From NCBI GenBank assembly GCA_022561675.1, contig JADFQT010000169.1, positions 1-5,889 on the forward strand: a stretch of 5,889 nt of DNA, in the 5' to 3' direction. The notes beneath the pieces were generated by a model, which was given only the letters and a program-made list of their open reading frames with translations, did not search any database and was not told the origin of the DNA. Position 1 is the first letter of the stretch. Every line of letters starts with the position of its first letter. Shown here piece by piece: positions 1 through 4,758 of this stretch. This DNA comes from Chloroflexota bacterium. GTDB lineage: Bacteria; Chloroflexota; Dehalococcoidia; Lucifugimonadales; UBA3495. The position numbers and the translations under genes are program-made.

Positions 1-176
1 TCCACTTCCACTTTGCCAAAGTGAACAAAGGCATTGCGCCCGCCGCTGGGGATAATGCCCCCCGCCGGCAGGGTGCTGCTTCCGGCGTTTTCACCACCGA
101 AGCCCTTGGCGTACCAGGCCACGGCGGCGTCCAGGTCGCGGACCAGATAACCTATGTGCTGGATCTTGTCAAACAT
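1..176 (-). CDS. VOC/glyoxalase-superfamily protein, N-terminal part (runs off window)
   Basis: The reverse strand from the ATG at 176 encodes at least 58 residues and continues past the left edge. It begins MFDKIQHIGYLVRDL and continues DAAVAWYAKGFGGE, the first beta-alpha unit of the vicinal-oxygen-chelate fold. His7 in the QHIGYLV strand is the usual first metal ligand, and Glu57 in the FVHFGKVEVE strand fits a later one. The nearest subfamily by eye is methylmalonyl-CoA epimerase or lactoylglutathione lyase; the substrate cannot be told from this fragment. The start is supported by a GGGAGA ribosome site about 5 nt upstream on that strand. Another ATG at 180 hits a stop after three codons. 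The gene is divergent from the P450 and separated from it by about 710 bp, so a shared function is not implied. The fold call is good; the function is open. Confidence 0.8.
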   Translation of the reverse strand, partial: MFDKIQHIGYLVRDLDAAVAWYAKGFGGENAGSSTLPAGGIIPSGGRNAFVHFGKVEV

Positions 177-207
177 GCATTCTCCCGCGAGGGGTTCCGG
201 TCTAGTT

Positions 208-235
208 TGTCTACCGGCGCTGGCCTGATTTTCAA
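208..235 (-). promoter_or_regulatory. possible promoter of the VOC-family gene
   Basis: On the reverse strand TTGAAA (plus-strand 230-235) is followed after 16 nt by TAGACA (plus-strand 208-213), about 32 nt before the ATG at 176. The -35 box is a good match; the -10 is weak and the spacer one base short. It is the best candidate visible upstream of this gene but remains tentative. Confidence 0.3.
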
Positions 236-736
236 GTAATCTAAAATAATACCCAGGTGAAACCCGAAGAGTTTGGGTATGTCAATATGTGTGGCCCACC
301 TTGGCTCTGGTTTAGGGTGAGTTTTCGGTTGATCCTTTCCTCTACCAGACGTCATTATGCCATAAAGGACATAGTTGGCGCATCGTTTGAGCATCTGCGT
401 TGCTGTGGAACTGAGGGCAATCGCATCTTGGTCCCCGGCTATGGCTCATGGTACAAGCCGGCGACTGACCTTCGTCGTGGGACTCTCGCCTGAAACTCTC
501 GAAGGGCGGTGCCGCAAGCCCCCGCCCCCCGCTCATGGTTCGACAAGCTCACCAGGAAGGGATGTGCTCGTCACCACAATGGGGTTATGCTCGTAAATGA
601 GAAAACTGTCTGTTCATGTGTGAGATGCGATTGCCCTATCGCTGGACCGACCCGACTGTTTTCGGCTGGCGTTACCGGCTAGAGTTACCGAAGCGCGGCT
701 ACGAAATAATGAATTGTTTCGTTAGAAGCGCCCGTA
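236..736. other. intergenic stretch with no convincing gene
   Basis: This stretch lies between two divergent genes. Short open frames exist on both strands, but their translations are rich in Cys, Trp, His and Arg without any family pattern, and none has a plausible ribosome site. Visible structures are a 7-bp inverted repeat ATACCCA/TGGGTAT (249-255 and 274-280, 18-nt loop) and the degenerate hairpin repeat at 529-561 listed separately. A very C-rich run lies just before that hairpin (519-530). A decayed gene or an untranslated RNA cannot be excluded from the sequence alone. Confidence 0.6.
529..561. repeat. degenerate palindromic intergenic repeat (TTCGACAAGCTCACC core)
   Basis: Arms CCGCTCATGGT (529-539) and ACCAGGAAGGG (551-561) pair at 8 of 11 positions around the loop TCGACAAGCTC. 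The core resembles a dispersed intergenic hairpin that I recall from many bacterial genomes, often between converging or divergent genes. Only one copy is in the window, so its repetitive nature rests on recognition and not on counting copies. It probably has no coding role. Confidence 0.4.
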
Positions 737-765
737 TTGACCTGGAATTGGCATCCGGGTAATAT
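737..765 (+). promoter_or_regulatory. sigma-70-type promoter of the P450-ferredoxin unit
   Basis: TTGACC (737-742, five of six consensus bases) and TAATAT (760-765) are separated by exactly 17 nt. Transcription would start near 772, leaving a leader of about 115 nt before the P450 start codon. The placement also argues against starting the P450 frame further upstream, because that extension would be read through the promoter itself. No clear operator was found next to it. Confidence 0.6.
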
Positions 766-886
766 GGGTTCCATCCCGAAAATTCCTCCGGCGCAGCATT
801 CGCTGCCCTCAGTCACGGGTTCCGTGACAACTTCCAATCGAGTCTCCAACAGAACAGAAAACAGTTTGAGTCGCCCTGGAGGAGCT

Positions 887-2113
887 ATGGTAACCGCAAT
901 CAACGACGACCTCTTTTCCCCTGCCGTAGTTAACGACCCCTACACCTATTTCAGTCAGCTTAGGGATGAAGACCCGGTACACTGGAACGAAAAATATGAG
1001 CTGTGGGTAGTCAGCCGTTATGCCGACCTGGTTTGGGTGACCAGGCATCCGGAGTTCTTTTCCTCCGAGTGGTGGAAGAAGGACCCCAGGGGTCCCTATC
1101 CGGAGATCGATGAATCCGACCTGGGTCTCTACCAGTACGTGAGGGAGTTCTTCTCCGATTGGTTCATCCAGCACGACCGTCCCGAGCACACCGAAATGCG
1201 TATGGTGGTCCACAGCTATTTCAACCCCAAGGCGATGGAACTGTGGCGTCCCATAGTTCAGAAGGCGGTAAAGTCTCTGCTGGACGAAGCTGAGGAACGG
1301 GGAAGCATGGACGCGATGAAAGACTTCGCTATTCCCCTTCCGCTGCTGGTGATCGCCCAGATGATGGGTATGCCCAACCAGGACCGGGCGTTTATTCGGG
1401 AGTTGGCGGAGAAGCTGCTTTTCTTGGGTCGCGGCGAACTGAACCGCATGCAACCCCTTACCGACGGCATAAAGGGCCTGCTGGAATACCTTTCTCCCAT
1501 CGTTGCGGAGCGGGTGAAAAACCCCGGAGAGGATCTGCTCTCGGTCTTGGCCATCGGCGAGAAGAAGGGCATATACACCCGGGATGAGGTGCTGGCCAAC
1601 GCCGTTTTGCTGCTGCTGGCGGGCCACGAAACCACTATAAACCTGATTTGCAACGGCACCTTGGCCTTGATACAGCACCCGGATCAGTTGGCGTCTTTCC
1701 GGGAAGACCCGACCGGGCGCACCGTGCGGGCCACGGAGGAGTGCCTGCGCTACGACGCGCCGGTTCGCTCCATTCAGCGGATTGCTTCCGAAGACGTGGA
1801 GCTCGGTGGCAAGATGGTCCGCAAGGATGAGCGATTGCGCTGGTTTATCTCCTCGGCCAATCGGGACCCGGAGGTTTTCCCAAATCCGGAAACCTTCGAC
1901 ATAGCCCGCTATCCCAATCCCCACGTGGCGTTCGGTTCGGGCATCCATCATTGCCTGGGATCAACCCTGGCCCGGCTGGAGGGACAGGAAGCCCTCCGCC
2001 TCTTGGTGGAGAGATTCCCCCGGCTCAACCTGGAAGTGCCCGCCAGAGACCTGTCCTACCAGCCCAGCATAACCTTCAGGTCGCTGAAATCCCTGCCGGT
2101 TTCCTGGAATTAG
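887..2113 (+). CDS. cytochrome P450 monooxygenase (soluble, bacterial class I type)
   Basis: This 408-residue protein has every P450 hallmark in order. The C-helix region HDRPEHTEMR is near 96-105, the I-helix oxygen-activation motif AGHETT is at 245-250, and the K-helix ExxR is Glu285 to Arg288. SANRDPEVFPNPETFD is near 323-338, and the heme loop FGSGIHHCLG is at 349-358 with Cys356 as the axial thiolate. The length is normal for a soluble bacterial P450, and there is no signal peptide or membrane anchor, so it should be cytoplasmic. Such enzymes use two electrons and O2 to hydroxylate a substrate; the substrate cannot be inferred. The ATG at 887 is chosen because GGAGGAG lies at 878-884 and the conserved homology begins just after it. 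The frame stays open 50 codons upstream, but that part overlaps the promoter. The ferredoxin 98 nt downstream is its likely electron donor; no ferredoxin reductase is present in the window. Confidence 0.96.
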   Translation: MVTAINDDLFSPAVVNDPYTYFSQLRDEDPVHWNEKYELWVVSRYADLVWVTRHPEFFSSEWWKKDPRGPYPEIDESDLGLYQYVREFFSDWFIQHDRPEHTEMRMVVHSYFNPKAMELWRPIVQKAVKSLLDEAEERGSMDAMKDFAIPLPLLVIAQMMGMPNQDRAFIRELAEKLLFLGRGELNRMQPLTDGIKGLLEYLSPIVAERVKNPGEDLLSVLAIGEKKGIYTRDEVLANAVLLLLAGHETTINLICNGTLALIQHPDQLASFREDPTGRTVRATEECLRYDAPVRSIQRIASEDVELGGKMVRKDERLRWFISSANRDPEVFPNPETFDIARYPNPHVAFGSGIHHCLGSTLARLEGQEALRLLVERFPRLNLEVPARDLSYQPSITFRSLKSLPVSWN

Positions 2114-2211
2114 CCGGGCCGAGCACCTTAATTAGACGCCCTAGCATGCCGAATGGGAAGACCCGATCCTTGTCCTGAGACGCTCCAACCGAAGGCCAAA
2201 TCGGAGGTAAC

Positions 2212-2436
2212 ATGCCCCGAAAGCTAAAGATAACTGTGGATACAAATGTTTGTGTCGGCAATGCGACCTGCGAGATTTTCGCCGCCAATACCTTCGCGTT
2301 GAATGAGGACCGGCAATCGATGGTGGTGAACCCCGATGGAGACCCGGAAGAGAAGGTGCTGGAGGCCGCCGAGAATTGCCCGGTCAGCGCCATCACCGTG
2401 GCCGACGCGGAGACCGGAGAAACCCTGTTTCCCTGA
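2212..2436 (+). CDS. P450-associated [3Fe-4S]-type ferredoxin
   Basis: A 74-residue acidic protein with the single-cluster pattern C14-x5-C20 ... C56-P. In the P450-linked ferredoxin family the motif is CxxXxxC...CP, where X takes the place of the second cysteine of a 4Fe-4S site. Here X is Asn17, so three cysteines remain and a [3Fe-4S] cluster is expected, with Asn17 near the cluster and able to affect its potential. The closing ENCPVSAI at 54-61 is typical. The start is fixed by GGAGGT at 2203-2208, 3 nt before ATG. It sits 98 nt after the P450 and just before a strong terminator, so the two are likely co-transcribed and it likely passes electrons to that P450. The protein lacks a signal peptide and should be cytoplasmic. 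Function is confident; the partner is inferred from position. Confidence 0.92.
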   Translation: MPRKLKITVDTNVCVGNATCEIFAANTFALNEDRQSMVVNPDGDPEEKVLEAAENCPVSAITVADAETGETLFP

Positions 2437-2479
2437 TCACCCGTTGCCGTTGGCCGCATTGGCCCGGCTGGATTTTGCC

Positions 2480-2509
2480 AAATCCTCCCGGAATCGCCGG
2501 GAGGATTTT
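2480..2509 (+). terminator. intrinsic terminator after the ferredoxin gene
   Basis: AAATCCTCCCGG (2480-2491) pairs perfectly with CCGGGAGGATTT (2497-2508) around the 5-nt loop AATCG, giving a 12-bp stem that ends in TTTT. It lies 43 nt after the ferredoxin stop. Because the stem is symmetrical with A-runs on the left, it might also stop transcription from the other side. It separates the P450 unit from the tetrapyrrole genes. Confidence 0.88.
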
Positions 2510-2598
2510 CGATTTAAGGCTCCTTTAGACAGGGGTTAAAGATCTCCCTGTTGCCGATGGCAGGGGTGTGTATTGTAGCTGAAGACTCATATTGCCAT

Positions 2599-2664
2599 GT
2601 CATTTCGAGGGACCGAGAAATCTTAGATCCCGAGCCTGAACGTGGTGGAGGCGAGGAATGACAA
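2599..2664. repeat. palindromic intergenic repeat (GTCATT...AATGAC ends), MITE-like
   Basis: The element begins GTCATTTCGAG and ends GAGGAATGACAA, with terminal inverted repeats GTCATT/AATGAC. It contains the internal palindrome ATCTTAGAT near 2620-2629. Its wording (GTCATTTCGA, GAGAAATCTTAGATCC, GGAATGACA) matches a dispersed palindromic element I recall from several bacterial phyla including Chloroflexota. Its middle is imperfect, suggesting an old decaying copy. No transposase is nearby. Only one copy is visible here. Confidence 0.5.
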
Positions 2665-2752
2665 CATTCTTCATCTCAAGGGGTATTCGCGAGCGCCAAA
2701 TTTTTATACCCTTGTCAGCGCTCCTTGCCGGAAGTTAATGATGGATTTTCCA

Positions 2753-2781
2753 TTGACGGCGGCTACCCTCTATGCTAGCCT
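2753..2781 (+). promoter_or_regulatory. promoter of the regulator/tetrapyrrole cluster (extended -10)
   Basis: TTGACG (2753-2758) and TAGCCT (2776-2781) are 17 nt apart, and TGC at 2773-2775 gives an extended -10 element. Transcription would start near 2788, about 90 nt before the ATG at 2880. It is the only good promoter seen ahead of the cluster, so it probably serves the regulator and the genes after it. Confidence 0.55.
2761..2780. promoter_or_regulatory. small dyad inside the promoter, candidate operator
   Basis: GGCTA (2761-2765) and TAGCC (2776-2780) form a perfect 5-bp inverted repeat with a 10-nt centre. It sits across the promoter spacer and the -10 box. A protein bound here would be well placed to block or reshape the promoter, and the HTH regulator encoded just downstream is the obvious candidate. 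Five-base arms occur by chance fairly often, so this is tentative. Confidence 0.3.
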
Positions 2782-2879
2782 CTTAAGGGTTATTTCAAAT
2801 CCGTCATAAATGGCAGAGATTTCTTAAGATTTTTATAGATTGTATCGCAGTGTTTTCCTTGGAATTGTCGTAGAGTTGT

Positions 2880-3488
2880 ATGGTAGAGCTTCAGACTGAC
2901 AAACCATCCCGCTGGCTTTCCCTAGGTCAGGCCAGCCGGTTGCTGCAGGTAAACGAAGCTACCCTGCGGCAGTGGGCCGACAACGGTAATGTGCGGGTCT
3001 ATCGGACTCCCGGCGGACACCGGCGGTTTTGGCACGACGATGTGCTGCAGCTGACTGCACAGAACACTCCGGTTCAAACGGCGGATTCCAGGGAGCGGGC
3101 CGAGGGCTCGGCTTTACGCCGGATTCGCCGGCGGCTCAGCCACGAGGATGTGACCAGCCAGTCCTGGTATCAGAGTGTGGAAGAGGAAGGCCGCGACCGC
3201 ATGCGGCTGTTCGGGCGGCGTCTGCTCTCGTTGTTACTGCAGGATAGTCCGCCGCGGCGGCGCCGGCAGGAAGCGCTGGAGGAGTCCTTAATGCTGGGGC
3301 ATGAATACGGCTCGGAAATGGCGGACCGGGGAGTGGCCTTGAAGGACACCATCGAGGCGTTGATATTCTTCCGCACTATAGTTATGGATACCGCCAACGC
3401 CCGTAGTCGGAGTCAAATCCTGGAGCTGGCGGACCGGGTATTGCTGGGGGTGGTGGATGCCCATAATCGGCGTAGCTCCAGCGCGTGA
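2880..3488 (+). CDS. MerR/BldC-type HTH regulator with helical RsbRD-like C-terminal domain
   Basis: This 202-residue protein starts with a winged helix-turn-helix at about 12-58. LSLGQASRLLQVNEATLRQW is the HTH, and YRTPGGHRRF is the wing typical of MerR, BldC and excisionase-like proteins. A basic linker (about 70-86, many Arg) follows, then a helical domain at about 95-196. The pattern in that domain (LLSLLL, LEESLMLGHEYGSEMADRGV, EALIFFRTIVMD, ADRVLLGVVDAH) resembles the RsbRD/PucR N-terminal family found in stress and ligand sensing proteins. There is no B12-binding motif as in CarH and no cysteine that would suggest metal sensing. The start has only a weak ribosome site, but no better in-frame start is nearby. 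It lies 58 nt before the decarboxylase gene and likely controls it; the signal is unknown. The DNA-binding call is strong, the C-terminal assignment moderate. Confidence 0.82.
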   Translation: MVELQTDKPSRWLSLGQASRLLQVNEATLRQWADNGNVRVYRTPGGHRRFWHDDVLQLTAQNTPVQTADSRERAEGSALRRIRRRLSHEDVTSQSWYQSVEEEGRDRMRLFGRRLLSLLLQDSPPRRRRQEALEESLMLGHEYGSEMADRGVALKDTIEALIFFRTIVMDTANARSRSQILELADRVLLGVVDAHNRRSSSA

Positions 3489-3546
3489 CTACATGTTCCG
3501 GTGAGTGCCCGGCAGGTGGAGGCCGGTTAGATGGAGGATGGAAGGA

Positions 3547-4632
3547 ATGGATCTGGTAGACCGTAAGCTTTTGAATGCGATACAAACTGCGTTTCCTTTG
3601 GTCGAGCAGCCCTACCGGGAGCTCGGGAGCCAGCTGGACATCACGGAGTCTGAGGTAATCGAGCGGCTCGGCAGTTTGAAAAGCCAGAACGTGGTGCGAC
3701 AGATCAGCGCTATCTTCGACACTCGCCGGCTGGGTTACCAAACCACCCTGGTGGCTTTTGCCTACGACCCGGACCAGCTAAACCGGGGAGCCTTGTTTAT
3801 CAACCGTCACCCTGGGGTTAGCCATAACTACGCCAGAGAAGGGTCTTACTATAATCTCTGGTTCACGCTGGCGGTCCCCGGCGATGGAGACCTGGAAGGG
3901 ACCATACAGTGGATGGCCCGGGAAACTAATGCCCTCGATCATCGTGTCATGCCAACCATCCGCTTCTTCAAAATCGGCGTCAACTTTGACATGGTTAAAC
4001 AGAAGGGCGCCGCCCACAACTACAATCCAGATGGCGCCGGGTCCAACGGCACCGGGGAGACGGCACCGGGTCCGACGGCGGCCGGGCCCGCCTGGAATCA
4101 GGCGGTTCCCATTTCCGAATCGGACAAGGCTGCCATTAGGGAGCTTCAGGAGGATTTGCCTCTGGTATCCCGACCCTTTGACGGCATGGCCGAGAGATTG
4201 GATAGCAGCACTGAGGCGCTATTCCAACTGGCGGCCGAATTTCAGGAGCGCAAGCTGATGCGGCGATACAGCGCGGTGCTCCACCATCGGCGCTCCGGGT
4301 TCCGGTCCAATGCGATGATTGTCTGGAAGGTTCCTTCGGAACGCTCGGAGGAGGTGGGGATGCTGATGGCCGAAAACCCGGCGGTCACCCATTGCTACGA
4401 GCGGCCAACCTTCCCCGATTGGCCCTACACCCATTTCACCATGGTTCATGCCACCTCCACGGAAGGATGCGAGGAGGTGGAGAGGGAGATCAGCCAGGCT
4501 ACCGGCATCACCGAGAACCAACTTTTGTACAGTACTCGGGAGTACAAGAAAACCCGAGTAAGATATTTTGTGGAGGATTACCAAGAGTTTTGGGAAAAGG
4601 AGGCGGCCCCGGAATTGTCCCAGCCGTCTTAG
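3547..4632 (+). CDS. ahbAB: fused siroheme decarboxylase (AhbA-AhbB / NirDL-like)
   Basis: The 361-residue protein holds two copies of the Lrp-like fold (HTH plus ferredoxin-like domain) found in siroheme decarboxylases. The first copy (about 1-150) has VVRQISAIFDTRRLGY (49-64) and VSHNYARE with His93, then YYNLWFTLAVPG, the AhbA/NirD pattern. A Gly/Pro/Ala linker (about 163-183) follows. The second copy (about 189-355) has LMRRYSAVLHHRRSGF (237-252) and VTHCYERP with His282, then FPDWPYTHFTMVHA, the AhbB/NirL pattern. Family enzymes remove two acetate carboxyls from siroheme to give 12,18-didecarboxysiroheme, with histidines in catalysis. The ATG at 3547 is preferred because GGAGG (3533-3537) is 9 nt upstream; an ATG at 3538 abuts that site. 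AhbA and AhbB are usually separate subunits, although NirDL fusions are known in heme d1 synthesis. It would easily be mislabelled an AsnC regulator. The symbol is descriptive. Confidence 0.9.
   Translation: MDLVDRKLLNAIQTAFPLVEQPYRELGSQLDITESEVIERLGSLKSQNVVRQISAIFDTRRLGYQTTLVAFAYDPDQLNRGALFINRHPGVSHNYAREGSYYNLWFTLAVPGDGDLEGTIQWMARETNALDHRVMPTIRFFKIGVNFDMVKQKGAAHNYNPDGAGSNGTGETAPGPTAAGPAWNQAVPISESDKAAIRELQEDLPLVSRPFDGMAERLDSSTEALFQLAAEFQERKLMRRYSAVLHHRRSGFRSNAMIVWKVPSERSEEVGMLMAENPAVTHCYERPTFPDWPYTHFTMVHATSTEGCEEVEREISQATGITENQLLYSTREYKKTRVRYFVEDYQEFWEKEAAPELSQPS
4033..4091 (+). repeat. 15-nt tandem repeat in the decarboxylase linker, one unit a base short
   Basis: Four adjoining units start with GGC and share GGCRCCGGGTCCRAC: 4033-4047 (15 nt), 4048-4061 (14 nt, GGCACCGGGGAGAC), 4062-4076 (15 nt) and 4077-4091 (15 nt, diverged GC-rich copy). 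The short second unit changes the reading frame, so the first two units are read Gly-Ala-Gly-Ser-Asn and Gly-Thr-Gly-Glu-Thr, and the later ones Ala-Pro-Gly-Pro-Thr and Ala-Ala-Gly-Pro-Ala. Both readings give flexible linker residues, so length and frame changes are tolerated. Confidence 0.75.
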
Positions 4633-4636
4633 ACTG

Positions 4637-4738
4637 GGTTTAAAAACCAAAAATCTCCCCCTTCGAAAGGGGGAGATTCAGAGGGGGTATTGTAACCCCA
4701 CCTAGCCTCCCCTTGGTAAGGGGAGGGACTTTTAAAAC
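4637..4738. repeat. multi-hairpin palindromic element between ahbAB and the precorrin-2 dehydrogenase gene
   Basis: Three hairpins lie in a row. AATCTCCCCCTT (4652-4663) pairs with AAGGGGGAGATT (4667-4678) in a perfect 12-bp stem with a 3-nt loop. GGGGT (4684-4688) pairs with ACCCC (4695-4699). CCTCCCCTT (4706-4714) pairs with AAGGGGAGG (4718-4726), 9 bp with a 3-nt loop. Similar TTTAAAA runs flank the block (GGTTTAAAAACC on the left, ACTTTTAAAAC on the right). The wording resembles a common dispersed CTCCCCCTT-type intergenic repeat. No T-run follows any stem, so it is not a standard terminator, but in RNA it could cut read-through or stabilise the upstream message. Confidence 0.65.
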
Positions 4739-4758
4739 ACCTTGGTAGCTAAGGGAAA

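Larger units (their letters stand above)
2437..2879. other. intergenic region between the P450 unit and the tetrapyrrole cluster
   Basis: No gene is seen here. In order it holds the terminator of the ferredoxin gene (2480-2509), a palindromic repeat element (2599-2664), a small ATGGA/TCCAT inverted repeat (2741-2753) that abuts the next -35 box, the regulator promoter (2753-2781), and an AT-rich leader of roughly 90 nt before the regulator start codon. The leader has no obvious riboswitch fold that I can recognise. Confidence 0.7.

Noticed and set aside
249..280. Inverted repeat ATACCCA/TGGGTAT as an operator for the VOC-family gene
   Set aside because: The arms are only 7 bp with an 18-nt loop and lie beyond the candidate promoter, so I cannot separate it from chance.
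257..493. Small plus-strand gene in the left intergenic region
   Set aside because: It starts at GTG without a clear ribosome site, has an atypical composition, and shows no recognisable domain.
737..886. A 50-codon N-terminal extension of the P450 frame from a TTG at 737
   Set aside because: The extension overlaps a -35/-10 promoter, shows no P450-like sequence, and the ATG at 887 has a GGAGGAG ribosome site right before it.
809..1951. Long open frame on the minus strand opposite the P450 gene
   Set aside because: It is antisense to a clear P450, its translation is rich in His, Gln, Val and Gly without any family motif, and it has no ribosome site. It is a codon-bias shadow.
3505..3546. 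Upstream GTG start for the siroheme decarboxylase
   Set aside because: The added residues (PGRWRPVRW and on) are not family-like and the good GGAGG site at 3533-3537 lies inside them, serving the ATG at 3547.
3547..4632. Lrp/AsnC transcription regulator
   Set aside because: The fold is shared, but both halves carry siroheme decarboxylase signatures (VSHNYARE with YYNLWFTL, and VTHCYERP with FPDWPY), and the neighbours are tetrapyrrole genes.
4219..4650. Minus-strand open frame over the second half of the decarboxylase
   Set aside because: It is antisense to a well-supported coding region and shows no family pattern.
4652..4678. Intrinsic terminator after the decarboxylase gene
   Set aside because: The stem is strong but followed by TCAGAGG and not a T-run, and it belongs to a larger multi-hairpin block.
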